Below, in pieces: positions 9,150 through 18,393 of a DNA stretch of 64,000 nucleotides. The stretch comes from Zeugodacus cucurbitae (taxonomy: Eukaryota; Arthropoda; Insecta; Diptera; Tephritidae): NCBI RefSeq assembly GCF_028554725.1, contig NC_071672.1:8444501-8508500 (forward strand), given 5' to 3'. The notes beneath the pieces are model-generated. The model searched no databases. It was given only the letters and a program-made list of their open reading frames with translations, and was not told the DNA's origin. Numbering within the stretch: position 1 is the first letter of the stretch; every line of letters starts with the position of its first letter. Position numbers and translations under genes: made by a program.

Positions 9150-10669
9150 TTTTTAGATAATAAAGTTTGTAACATTTGATTTTGAGATTTGATCAAATCT
9201 TGGATCATATTTTGCATCGTAGACATGAATTGTGTCATACATTGAGTCAGATTTAGAATCATATTTTCAATACCTCCACTTGGTGGATTTTGCGGTTGTT
9301 GCATTTGCACAGCGTTGCCTTTTACCACATTTGCATAGCTTCCCTGGACAAAGATATCCTTAGAATTACCAGGTTTCGAACTCTGGTCTGTAATTACTAC
9401 ATTTTCGTTACGAGGGATATTCAACATTTGGTTACGACGAGCTTGAATTCCCAGTGACAATTTTGATTTCAAGTCTTTATATACAGAGCAGCCCCTGTAG
9501 TTAGCAGTATGATTTCCTCCACAGTTACTGCATTTTTTATTTGTATCCTCTTTTTTAAGAGTGCATTTTGATGTTGGGTGCAAATCACCACATACCACAC
9601 AAACACTGCGTAGAGTGCAATATGATTTGGTATGCCCATACTCTTGGCAGTTAGTGCATTGTACCGGACCATTTCTTTTATGAGGTTCTTCAATGGTAAT
9701 TCTACGATGGAGTAAATATTTTAAATTGTATATTGGGTGTGTTTCATTCTTTTTTATTGGATTAGAGTTTGGCAACAATTCAATTTTAAACATTGGGTGT
9801 GGTACTTTATTTCTATTGAAGATATTTACCACATTTTTAATTCCAAAGCCGCATTCTTCAAGGGCTTCTTTGATATCATTAGATTCTACCGAAGACTCAA
9901 TGCCTTTTGCAACAACAACTAGGCCTTTAGAGCTCTTCAGTTGATAAGAATAATAATTCTTGTTGTTATTTGACAAAAATTTTACTATATCCATAAAACT
10001 TTTCTCAGTGTAGGATTGTATTTTAGTTTCATCAATCTTGCCTTTTTTCAAAGGCACGATATGAAAATTGTTGGTACCTACAATTTCACTGAGTTTATCA
10101 ACAAGTGCATTTGAGCTACGCTCACGTAAATATATTGGCGGCGGCTTAGCATTCGCGACTGTGGTGGCACCCTTCGCATCGTCGTCCAAACCATTGCTTA
10201 GTATGGCAAATCTGTTGCCATTTAAATTTCCAGGCTTATTTGTATTAAGCGTGGCGGGTTGAAACTTTTTGGCATTAACCGCTGTCTTGATAGGACTTGA
10301 TTTCCTTTTTATGTTGACGTAGCGGTCAATGCCAGTCTGTACAGATTGTACTTTTCTCTTCGGTACATGCTCACCTTGCATTGTTTTTTCCATTGTTGTC
10401 CGCTCGTTTGCTGATACCTGCTTGGTTGATGTTGCCTGCTGATTTGTTGTTGCGCACTTGCTGTTTTTTTCAGTTTCTGCTGATCCCTTCTGCTGCTCGG
10501 CTGAGCGCTTCGATGACTCATCTTTCTCACCGTTTGATTGTTTATTTGAGAGAGCAGATTTTGCAGGCTCAACAAAGCTGAAGTAGGCGTTCAGAGAATG
10601 CCTACGACCTTGCTGTTGGTAGGCAATTGTGGCTTGAACACAATTGCCCTTTTTGAAAGGAGTGACCAA
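9146..10669 (-). CDS. Jockey-type ORF1: zinc-knuckle nucleic-acid-binding protein
   Basis: The frame is open for 507 codons but no ATG opens it. The 5'-most codon is a TTG lying inside module M, and upstream in frame there is a TGA with no ATG. The first ATG is at 10393 (residue 93; 415-residue product). Residues 1-150 are Gln/Ser/Lys rich and low complexity. Around 265-335 (HPMFKIELLP to RRITIEEPHK) the sequence resembles the PRE_C2HC region found before the knuckles in Jockey-clade ORF1 proteins. Three knuckles follow: CTNCQEYGHTKSYC (338), CVVCGDLHPTSKC (357) and CSNCGGNHTANYRGC (380). The C-terminus is Met/Gln rich. The role by family is RNA packaging. The missing start suggests 5' truncation or fusion to M. 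Confidence 0.88.
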   Translation of the reverse strand: MVTPFKKGNCVQATIAYQQQGRRHSLNAYFSFVEPAKSALSNKQSNGEKDESSKRSAEQQKGSAETEKNSKCATTNQQATSTKQVSANERTTMEKTMQGEHVPKRKVQSVQTGIDRYVNIKRKSSPIKTAVNAKKFQPATLNTNKPGNLNGNRFAILSNGLDDDAKGATTVANAKPPPIYLRERSSNALVDKLSEIVGTNNFHIVPLKKGKIDETKIQSYTEKSFMDIVKFLSNNNKNYYSYQLKSSKGLVVVAKGIESSVESNDIKEALEECGFGIKNVVNIFNRNKVPHPMFKIELLPNSNPIKKNETHPIYNLKYLLHRRITIEEPHKRNGPVQCTNCQEYGHTKSYCTLRSVCVVCGDLHPTSKCTLKKEDTNKKCSNCGGNHTANYRGCSVYKDLKSKLSLGIQARRNQMLNIPRNENVVITDQSSKPGNSKDIFVQGSYANVVKGNAVQMQQPQNPPSGGIENMILNLTQCMTQFMSTMQNMIQDLIKSQNQMLQTLLSKK

Positions 10670-10949
10670 TTCCTTTTTGGAAAAAGCTAAATCAAAAAGA
10701 TAACATAATTCCGTTCAAGCCATGAAATATATTATCTAGCACGTATAGATAACAGCCTGAGTATCAGCCATTAGCATCAGCCTGTTATCTATTTGTGCAT
10801 GTTTGGATTTTAGTCGCCTCTTACGACAGGCATACCTTACCTCGGGCATATTCTCGATCCAAACCCGCAGGACCTGATGGGATTTTAGTCGCCTCTTACG
10901 ACAGGCATGCCTTACCTCGGGCATATTCTTTACCCGTACCCGCAGGGTA
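10617..10949 (-). repeat. Module M between the Jockey ORF1 and R1 B (structured 5'-end module)
   Basis: About 333 bp shared with 1-181, 19030-19288 and 19916-20241. Two inverted repeats are plain. One has 10-bp arms at 10622-10631 and 10639-10648 (ggcaattgtg / cacaattgcc, 7-nt loop). The other has 11-bp arms at 10745-10755 and 10782-10792 (atagataacag / ctgttatctat). Two ~75-bp tandem units with the ttttagtcgcctcttacg core end the module, which then abuts the gcaaatagggaca target motif (10950-10962). It always sits where a retrotransposon 5' end should be. Candidate origins are the 5' UTR of this Jockey element or the 5' UTR of a second R1 lineage; the window does not decide. Confidence 0.75.
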
Positions 10950-10962
10950 GCAAATAGGGACA

Positions 10963-11468
10963 TCTAAAGCCAATATTAACGTGAGTACCTGCCGACGACG
11001 GCCTTACCTCACGGTGCTCAAAAGCACAGCGGATCAAATCAATGCGATGATCAGCGCCCCGAAAAATGCAATGCATTATTCAGTACCAATTGGCGTGTGG
11101 AATGGACACACTAACCACCTTGGTGAGGTTCGAGGCCTATCTAAAACCTCTGCCGTACTTTGGGTCCGGCACCCGGTTGCAATGCAACTCCACATTGAGT
11201 GACAAATATCACTCTCCCCGCATTCGGGTATTAAACCACAACCACCACGATACTCCCCGAGGGGCCAGTCCGCACGAGTAGGTTGGAGCGAACTCCAAGG
11301 GCTCCTACTCCCCGTGGTACCAGAATTAAGTCTCCGGTCAGACCTCGTAGTTGAAACTACTACCAGTTGAGCTTCCATACTGCTCTGGACTGGTGACCAG
11401 GGGTTGGACCCCATTCTCTCATCCAATACACACACAATACACACACCATTCACACAAAGAAACTATAC
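10963..11468 (-). other. R1 copy B 3' UTR
   Basis: A non-coding 506-bp 3' end that stops at the target repeat without poly(A). It differs from copy A by few bases (for example ggtccggcacc here against ggtcaagcacc in A) and is near-identical to copy C. In the R1 family this end is what the reverse transcriptase engages at the 28S nick. Confidence 0.75.
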
Positions 11469-14400
11469 TTAGTTTCCAGCTAATTGTCTTCGCCGCTTAA
11501 ACACCTCACGCGCAAACACACCAAAAAATTCTAATCGTTCGGCATCCCAACTAGTGGAGATCACACCACTAACATCTAACCGTCCATCAGTCCAACTAAT
11601 CCCCATACCCCCAAGGTCCCTAATGTCCGAGTACATCGGGCATTCAGCAATAACATGCACCCAATCCTCAACACGCGCCCCACACATACATTCCATTCCA
11701 TCAGAGAGGCGCCTCTGATGCAAAAAAGCATTCAAAGGCCCATGCCCCGTAAGTAGGAAACCCAGACTCAGACAGAATCTGAAATCTGGGTTTTCCCCAA
11801 CAAACCCAACATCCCGAATGTACTCATAAGTCACACGACCGTTAGGACTATTATCCCAACGGTCTTGCCACCTACTCCTAACCCTGTCATCTAGAAGCCT
11901 CTTGCTTCCTAGATATCCCAACCTCTCCACATCATCGTCAGAAATCCATTCATTCCGCAGCAATAACACACTCAAACCCCTCCTCAACCTGAAAGAAACA
12001 GCACGCTGTAAAACAATCAGGTCAAGAGGGGGCACACCCAATAAAACCTGCAACGCATCCGTAGAAACGGTGCGACATACAGGCAAACAGGCAAGCATCA
12101 TGCAACGCTGTATAGAAAGAAGTTTTCGACGACCCGAAACCATCGTAGCCACCTTCCACCATATAGGAGATCCATAAGTGGCACAGGCCACAAACAAACC
12201 TCGATATATGGAGCGAACAGCACGACGCCCGAGACCCCAATCACTCCGTAAAACGCGCCTGACACTACCAACAATCGCCTGCAGCCGCCGCTTCACATTC
12301 ACTAAGTGTGGAGTAAAACACATTCTTTCACTCATGGTCAACCCCAGATATTTGACTTGCGTCACATACCTGATGCTGACCCCATTCACACGGACAACCG
12401 GTGGACGCCCCGGTGACAGTCTACCCTTTAAGAGCATTGTCACCGTTTTATCCATCGATATGTCAACCCCCACACCCACACCCCAATTATGAGCAATCTC
12501 CAACAATTGCCCTCCTACCCTTTCAATCTCAGACCTCGAACAGCCTTCAACTAAAAGAAGCAGGTCATCCGCATACGCACAACACCTGCAGAGTGGTTCG
12601 AGCTGCCCAAGCAGTGAGTCCATCATGAGGTTCCAAATATATGGACCACAGATGGATCCCTGCGGGCAGCCACGAACCACTCCAATCTCCACACTCCCAT
12701 TCATACCAACGATAGAAGCTTTCCTGTCCGAAAAGAAGCTCCGCCAGAGACTAATTTCCGAACAGTTAAGTTCCTCTAGCCGTTGAATCACACGATCCCA
12801 GATTAGGTAATCAAACGCCCCCTTGAAGTCAACAAATATGCCAAGGACATATTTGTTGGTATTCTCCCTCACAGCATTCTGAACATACATCCAGGCATCT
12901 TCTACACTGCGTCCTTTCCTGAACCCATACTGCCTATTCGACCTCAAATCCCGCGTTAGCTCCTGAAGCCGTTCCACCATAACTCTTTCCAGCACTTTTC
13001 CAAGCACTGGAAGGAGACTGATGCCCCGATAAGAACGAGGATCACTCCTGATCTTATCAGGAGACTTCAGGAGAGGAACAACCCTGGCACTTTTCCACTC
13101 ACGTGGAAAATATCCCTCACAAATGCACTTATCATAAATGACCTCCAAGTATTCCGGAATGAACTTCCACAAGCATTTGCACATCTCTCCGTTCAGACCA
13201 TCAAAACCTGGAGACCGTTTAGACCTGACCAGGCCAAAGGCATATCCCAGCTCCCCATCATCTAATGGAGGAACAGGTACCTCATGTGCATGGGGTGCCT
13301 GAACCTCAGCCCTGGGAAAGAACGCTCCTAACAGAACCCCAGCACACTCTCTCCACGTTGATAACACAGTGTCACCAACACGAAGAGAGGTGATATCCTC
13401 CCTCTTACGACCCCTGCAGATCTTATAGACCTGACTCCAGGGGTCATCCCTATTGTCATTCACAAAACTCCTCCACTCTTCTTCTTTAATTTTCACAATC
13501 ATATCTTTATATTCATTCATCGCACAACTAAAATCATACCTAAACTGGGACAGCCTGTCAGAATTGAACCGCCGAGCACGTTGAAACTTTCGTCTCAACC
13601 GCCGGACAGTCCTCCTCTTCAAGGTTAACTCATGCGTCCACCACTTAATTTTTCTAACCCTAAAACTTCCACACTTCCTGAACAATCTGTCATTCACACC
13701 CCACACCAACTCACACAGCCGAGCAATTTGCTCATCCACTTCCAGATCATCAAACACTCTAAGCGGTATTTCTAACACCGCTTCCCTTACACTCTGTCCA
13801 TATCGGTTCCAGTCAATACCAGAGGTACGCCATCGCCGCAATGGACTCACACACACCAAAGGAGGGGAACGAGGAGCAACCACAATTTGGATCAAATTAT
13901 GATCACTCAGACCCCACCCTCCTCTAACCTCCCACTTAAAATCAAACGCTCTACTTGCTGCCTCATTCATAAGCGTCACGTCAATATCACTCACACCCCT
14001 AGGCCCATCAAACGTATACCACTCACTCGGCTCATTCAGAATGTGAAGGCCCTTAGCCAACACCCATTCATTCATTACCTCGCCTCGAACGTGGCTTTGA
14101 TATCCAGACGAATGTCTAGATACCTTACTAAACCACATCGAGGACGAGGCATTCGCATCCAACCCTAGGACTAATGGGCTACCACTCGCCAGAAGTAGTA
14201 ACTTATCCATATAGCCCAGGTAGGGCTCTAGGGGCTCGCTAAATTTGCAATACAAACTAGCGACAATCATTCTACCGAACTCCCCCTCTATAGACACACA
14301 CACCCCCTGTTGTGACGAATCCAAGACTACACAATCGTAGCCGGAATCATTCACAACTATTGCAGCATTAACCCCAAGGTCCGTAAAGACCCTAAAACCT

Positions 14401-14543
14401 CCAGGAAGACCCCGAACCACACCATTGGTGGCGTAAGGCTCCTGAAGTAAGGCAATGCCACACCCCCCCTCAATCATACAACCCCCCAACTCACACATAA
14501 CGGCATACGACCCCTGACAATTAAGCTGAAAAACCCCCCCCAT
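11469..14543 (-). CDS. R1 ORF2: endonuclease / reverse transcriptase (intact)
   Basis: A 1024-residue polyprotein, matching the ~1020 residues usual for R1 ORF2. Residues 1-225 are an APE-type, site-specific endonuclease: FQLNCQGS (Asn 8), LLQEPY (Glu 35), LGLDANAS (Asp 129, Asn 131), SDIDVT (185-190) and SDHN (213-216). The reverse transcriptase spans about 440-800: RSYRGISLLPVLGK, QYGFRKGRS (538), IFVDFKGAFD (Asp 572), GCPQGSICGP (625) and YADD (657-660). The C-terminal knuckle CMCGARVEDWVHVIAEC (Cys 952, Cys 954, His 963, Cys 968) is typical of the R1 clade. The ATG at 14543 overlaps the ORF1 stop as TGATG. All expected catalytic residues are present. The enzyme would cleave the 28S R1 site and reverse transcribe R1 RNA there. 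Confidence 0.95.
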   Translation of the reverse strand: MGGVFQLNCQGSYAVMCELGGCMIEGGCGIALLQEPYATNGVVRGLPGGFRVFTDLGVNAAIVVNDSGYDCVVLDSSQQGVCVSIEGEFGRMIVASLYCKFSEPLEPYLGYMDKLLLLASGSPLVLGLDANASSSMWFSKVSRHSSGYQSHVRGEVMNEWVLAKGLHILNEPSEWYTFDGPRGVSDIDVTLMNEAASRAFDFKWEVRGGWGLSDHNLIQIVVAPRSPPLVCVSPLRRWRTSGIDWNRYGQSVREAVLEIPLRVFDDLEVDEQIARLCELVWGVNDRLFRKCGSFRVRKIKWWTHELTLKRRTVRRLRRKFQRARRFNSDRLSQFRYDFSCAMNEYKDMIVKIKEEEWRSFVNDNRDDPWSQVYKICRGRKREDITSLRVGDTVLSTWRECAGVLLGAFFPRAEVQAPHAHEVPVPPLDDGELGYAFGLVRSKRSPGFDGLNGEMCKCLWKFIPEYLEVIYDKCICEGYFPREWKSARVVPLLKSPDKIRSDPRSYRGISLLPVLGKVLERVMVERLQELTRDLRSNRQYGFRKGRSVEDAWMYVQNAVRENTNKYVLGIFVDFKGAFDYLIWDRVIQRLEELNCSEISLWRSFFSDRKASIVGMNGSVEIGVVRGCPQGSICGPYIWNLMMDSLLGQLEPLCRCCAYADDLLLLVEGCSRSEIERVGGQLLEIAHNWGVGVGVDISMDKTVTMLLKGRLSPGRPPVVRVNGVSIRYVTQVKYLGLTMSERMCFTPHLVNVKRRLQAIVGSVRRVLRSDWGLGRRAVRSIYRGLFVACATYGSPIWWKVATMVSGRRKLLSIQRCMMLACLPVCRTVSTDALQVLLGVPPLDLIVLQRAVSFRLRRGLSVLLLRNEWISDDDVERLGYLGSKRLLDDRVRSRWQDRWDNSPNGRVTYEYIRDVGFVGENPDFRFCLSLGFLLTGHGPLNAFLHQRRLSDGMECMCGARVEDWVHVIAECPMYSDIRDLGGMGISWTDGRLDVSGVISTSWDAERLEFFGVFAREVFKRRRQLAGN

Positions 14544-15937
14544 CAGTGTCTGGAGAGGGCACGCTCAACAACGCCACAGTAAATCGGGCAAACAGCTGAC
14601 ATCATAAGATGCCCAGCTGGCCTACCCTTAAATGCACAGTTGCGACAATGAGGGGCATTACCACAACCGGCAGCTCTATGTCCTTCTTGACCGCACCGCC
14701 TACAAACATCTGATTTGGCCCTACACTCAGCCACTCTATGGTCAAAACCCATACACCGGAAGCAGCCAGCAACTGGGCTATCCGGTCGAACCCTGAAGGA
14801 GAACCACTTTATGTAGCACCTTCCCGCCTCCAAAAGGGCGGACATTAATTTGTCCGACCCCTCAAGGACAACGTTGGTGCTACCATCAGCAGCCACCTTC
14901 CAGGGCCGACTGACCATCCGCACATCTGACTGTCGTGCCTCAGGGCTGATGTCCTGAAGGTTCAACCGAAAGAGCTCCTCCATGAAGTCATCATGGGAGA
15001 TTTCGGTGTGAACCCCCTGAACCACAACCCGCGGACCCAACTTCCGGTTCACACTCACATCCAACCCCACCTCCCCGAACTTGGCATTATTCGCCACCTT
15101 TTCCCTCTCTAAAACAGAGGGGGTGCGAATAACCACCCCACCACCCTTAATCGGCTTCACCTCGTGTACACGCACTCCGAGGGAAGGTCCCACCTCCTTC
15201 ACGACCTTCTTAATCACCTCCTTAGAGGAGGTGGTAGGGGCCTTGCTTCTCACCACCACCGACCAAGTCTCAACCGGCTTCGGCAATGCCGGAGCAATCG
15301 CCTCCAACACTGGCGCTGGAGGCGCACGCACCGACTCAGCCGGAGCCAAACCCACAACCGACCTCTTCGATTGGAGAATAGATCCCCCACAACCCCCCCT
15401 GAGAGCATCAACCTGACCGCGAAGATGGGCATTCTCGGTTACTACCGTCATCAGAAGCGCCTCGTACTTCGAGGCAAGCTCCATCAGCCCCTTCGCAGTA
15501 GTGACCTCAAAGTCTACAACCCCAAACACCAATGCGTTTAATTCCGCCGTCACTGCCTTCATGGCAGCAACATGGCTAATAGCGCCTCCCCCAACCACAC
15601 CACCATTTTCTCCACCCTCCTTAACAGCGCTAACAGGACACTCCTTTGCAGAAGTACCCTTAATGCGCTTCTTCCCCTTAATCCTTACTACACCTCCACG
15701 CTTGCTAACAATAGGGTGGACAACCACTTCTTCAGCGGTGTCACCCATATCAGCACAACTACTCCCATCCCCTAACATCACCAACGATGGCGATCCTATC
15801 CTAACCTTCCTACGCGGCGGGGACCCAACCGAAGGTCCAGTACCTTCATCAGCCGACGAGGTCTCCACTGCTAACGCTAGCTCTTTCCCCTCATTCCCAG
15901 CAGGGTGCTTAGCCCTTCTCCTCCGTGAGGGAAGCAT
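14543..15937 (-). CDS. R1 ORF1: gag-like zinc-knuckle protein (intact)
   Basis: 464 residues from the first ATG (15937, beginning MLPSRRRRAK). The frame stays open up to 16012, but only with TTG or other non-ATG codons, and a TGA lies upstream. The size fits R1 ORF1 (about 470). The basic N-terminus may serve nuclear entry (inference). The middle holds a possible coiled-coil stretch (AAMKAVTAELNAL to ALLMTVVTENAHLRG). The C-terminus carries CFRCMGFDHRVAEC and CRRCGQEGHRAAGC (both C-x2-C-x4-H-x4-C), then an irregular third knuckle CRNCAFKGRPAGH..C. It ends LSRH, with its TGA overlapping the ORF2 ATG, which implies coupled translation. Its role by family is binding R1 RNA. Confidence 0.93.
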   Translation of the reverse strand: MLPSRRRRAKHPAGNEGKELALAVETSSADEGTGPSVGSPPRRKVRIGSPSLVMLGDGSSCADMGDTAEEVVVHPIVSKRGGVVRIKGKKRIKGTSAKECPVSAVKEGGENGGVVGGGAISHVAAMKAVTAELNALVFGVVDFEVTTAKGLMELASKYEALLMTVVTENAHLRGQVDALRGGCGGSILQSKRSVVGLAPAESVRAPPAPVLEAIAPALPKPVETWSVVVRSKAPTTSSKEVIKKVVKEVGPSLGVRVHEVKPIKGGGVVIRTPSVLEREKVANNAKFGEVGLDVSVNRKLGPRVVVQGVHTEISHDDFMEELFRLNLQDISPEARQSDVRMVSRPWKVAADGSTNVVLEGSDKLMSALLEAGRCYIKWFSFRVRPDSPVAGCFRCMGFDHRVAECRAKSDVCRRCGQEGHRAAGCGNAPHCRNCAFKGRPAGHLMMSAVCPIYCGVVERALSRH

Positions 15938-17225
15938 TTCTACTTCCGGCCTTTCACCAGGCAGGCTGATCCGCCGGCAAAACACTGGCACAGAAGCCAC
16001 TCGACCAGACAAGACTTGGAACAGCTGCTCTCAAGACACGTGTGACTGAACGCACTGAAGGAACTAACTATAAGAATAGAATCGTCCAGTAGCTGCTACC
16101 ACCTAAGCAGTCGATTATTGCGAAATCGCAAGGGCACAACCCACAACTCCAGCCAACGGTCTGGAACTGGTCACCCAATAAACCGCCGGACAGAACAAAG
16201 TCCCCGTAACGGCTCCAAGCCAACCGATGTGGAGCTGAACCAAATCGCACTGTAGGTCAAAGGTTAACAGCTACGAACGCAGTCTAAACAAAAATCAGCA
16301 CCTTCAACACTCGGACAGACACCGGCACCCTTTGAGCAAAACCTGCCCAATCCCCCCGGAAACAAGTGGCAACACAGTACCAGACACTCGACACAACACT
16401 CACTGGCAGAAAAACCAAAAAGCAGAAAAACAACAAACACAGAAAACACTGAGACTCTATGAGAGTCAGCACCCACGCTAACAATGTGGGTAAACCACGT
16501 AAACCCCAAAAGGTACTACCTAACACGCGCCTACACACACAAAACTACTGTGCTCAAAAAACACCTGTGCTCGAAAACACCTGTGCTCAAAAACACCTGT
16601 GCTCGAAAACACCTGTGCTCAAAAACACCTGTGCACGAAAACACCTGTGCTCAAAAAACAACAAACGAAAAACAATTACGTCACACAAAAAACACTTGCT
16701 CAAACAAATTTTCTTTTCACAAAAACAAATTCAAATTTCCAAAAATACACTCAACTACACGTATATAAATAAACACCTGCCGCAATGTAAAAATTTTCAA
16801 AAGCCAGCTATGATATGCACACACAAACTAACAAATGAGAAAATATACATACAATTGTATATATATTCAAACACTTGCAGTAATGTAAAAATACACAAAG
16901 CCAACTACAGAAAAAGTATACACGTACTGACAAACTTTATCTACACATACAATCGAACATATATTGAAAATGAAAATTTTTTATGAAAAACACACATATA
17001 TACACACACGTATATATTAATATACTAATGCGTAAATATGTATGCAAATGCGCTAAAAAACTACCACAAATCACAAACTAATTCACAAATACTCAAAATG
17101 AATGTACTTACATCCAATGCTGAGGGCTCCCACACAAAAAATACCAATTCACACAAAATTCACGACACAGAAAACGCACAGAAACGAAAACACGTCTGAA
17201 CTATCTGAAATTCTACAATCGAATA
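15938..17225 (-). other. R1 copy B 5' UTR with CACCTGTGCTC minisatellite
   Basis: A ~1.29-kb leader. A ~16-bp tandem repeat lies at about 16552-16656; I count six cacctg cores against seven in copy A. Between 16680 and 17140 it is very AT-rich. On the minus strand the element starts with ATTCGATTGTAGAATTTCAG right after TGTCCCTATTTACT. Plus-strand open frames (16459-16986) are a consequence of the CA-rich repeat. Confidence 0.75.
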
Positions 17226-17238
17226 GTAAATAGGGACA

Positions 17239-18393
17239 TCTAAAGCCAATATTAACGTGAGTACCTGCCGACAACGGCCTTACCTCACGGTGCTCAAAAG
17301 CACAGCGGATCAAATCAATGCGATGATCAGCGCCCCGAAAAATGCAATGCATTATTCAGTACCAATTGGCGTGTGGAATGGACACACTAACCACCTTGGT
17401 GAGGTTCGAGGCCTATCTAAAACCTCTGCCGTACTTTGGGTCCGGCACCCGGTTGCAATGCAACTCCACATTGAGTGACAAATATCACTCTCCCCGCATT
17501 CGGGTATTAAACCACAACCACCACGATACTCCCCGAGGGGCCAGTCCGCACGAGTAGGTTGGAGCGAACTCCAAGGGCTCCTACTCCCCGTGGTACCAGA
17601 ATTAAGTCTCCGGTCAGACCTCGTAGTTGAAACTACTACCAGTTGAGCTTCCATACTGCTCTGGACTGGTGACCAGGGGTTGGACCCCATTCTCTCATCC
17701 AATACACACACAATACACACACCATTCACACAAAGAAACTATACTTAGTTTCCAGCTAATTGTCTTCGCCGCTTAAACACCTCACGCGCAAACACACCAA
17801 AAAATTCTAATCGTTCGGCATCCCAACTAGTGGAGATCACACCACTAACATCTAACCGTCCATCAGTCCAACTAATCCCCATACCCCCAAGGTCCCTAAT
17901 GTCCGAGTACATCGGGCATTCAGCAATAACATGCACCCAATCCTCAACACGCGCCCCACACATACATTCCATTCCATCAGAGAGGCGCCTCTGATGCAAA
18001 AAAGCATTCAAAGGCCCATGCCCCGTAAGTAGGAAACCCAGACTCAGACAGAATCTGAAATCTGGGTTTTCCCCAACAAACCCAACATCCCGAATGTACT
18101 CATAAGTCACACGACCGTTAGGACTATTATCCCAACGGTCTTGCCACCTACTCCTAACCCTGTCATCTAGAAGCCTCTTGCTTCCTAGATATCCCAACCT
18201 CTCCACATCATCGTCAGAAATCCATTCATTCCGCAGCAATAACACACTCAAACCCCTCCTCAACCTGAAAGAAACAGCACGCTGTAAAACAATCAGGTCA
18301 AGAGGGGGCACACCCAATAAAACCTGCAACGCATCCGTAGAAACGGTGCGACATACAGGCAAACAGGCAAGCATCATGCAACGCTGTATAGAA
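17239..18393 (-). mobile_element. R1: R1 non-LTR retrotransposon, copy C (5'-truncated)
   Basis: About 1.16 kb comprising the 3' UTR (17239-17744) and the last ~215 codons of ORF2. The truncation falls at the TCTATACAGCGT codons (residue ~810 of copy B) and is followed directly by gcaaatagggaca (18394-18406). The other side carries gtaaatagggaca (17226-17238), so it is bounded by target-site repeats like a primary 5'-truncated insertion rather than a later deletion. Its 3' end abuts the 5' end of copy B through the target motif alone. Confidence 0.9.
17745..18393 (-). pseudogene. R1 copy C ORF2 C-terminal remnant
   Basis: It encodes IQRCMMLACLPVCRTVS through the C-terminal CMC..H..C knuckle to the RRRQLAGN end, identical or nearly identical to copy B. 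The endonuclease and reverse transcriptase domains are absent. An open frame continues by chance into the 28S-derived flank up to 18440, which should not be counted as R1 protein. Confidence 0.88.

Larger units (their letters stand above)
6353..10620 (-). mobile_element. Jockey-clade non-LTR retrotransposon
   Basis: On the minus strand this has ORF1 (zinc-knuckle protein), ORF2 (endonuclease and reverse transcriptase), a ~125-bp 3' UTR with overlapping AATAAA signals (complement at 6376-6385) and a 14-nt poly(A) tail (T run at 6353-6366). Domain order, the ATGA overlap of ORF1 and ORF2 and the poly(A) tail are typical of the Jockey clade (jockey, BS, Doc, TART relatives). I cannot name the family. 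Its 5' limit is ambiguous. The body certainly reaches 10620, and module M (10617-10949) could be its own 5' UTR or a separate sequence it joins. I see no direct repeats immediately flanking 6353 and 10620, so it may not be an independent insertion. Confidence 0.88.
10963..17225 (-). mobile_element. R1: R1 non-LTR retrotransposon, copy B (full length, intact ORFs)
   Basis: A complete R1 of about 6.26 kb with 5' UTR (17225-15938), ORF1, ORF2 and a 506-bp 3' UTR. Both ORFs lack stops or frameshifts. Target-site repeats flank it: gcaaatagggaca (10950-10962) and gtaaatagggaca (17226-17238). The second is closer to the functional 28S site (TGTCCCTATCTAC) than any other copy in the window. Immediately upstream, separated only by that target motif, lies the 3' end of R1 copy C, so B and C form a direct head-to-tail tandem. 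This is the best candidate for an active or recently active element here. Confidence 0.93.

Noticed and set aside
10736..10963. A 75-codon minus-strand frame across module M (RKRRLKSHQVL type)
   Set aside because: It is formed by the two ~75-bp tandem units and carries into the 28S target motif. There is no start context, and it is not conserved in length between M copies.
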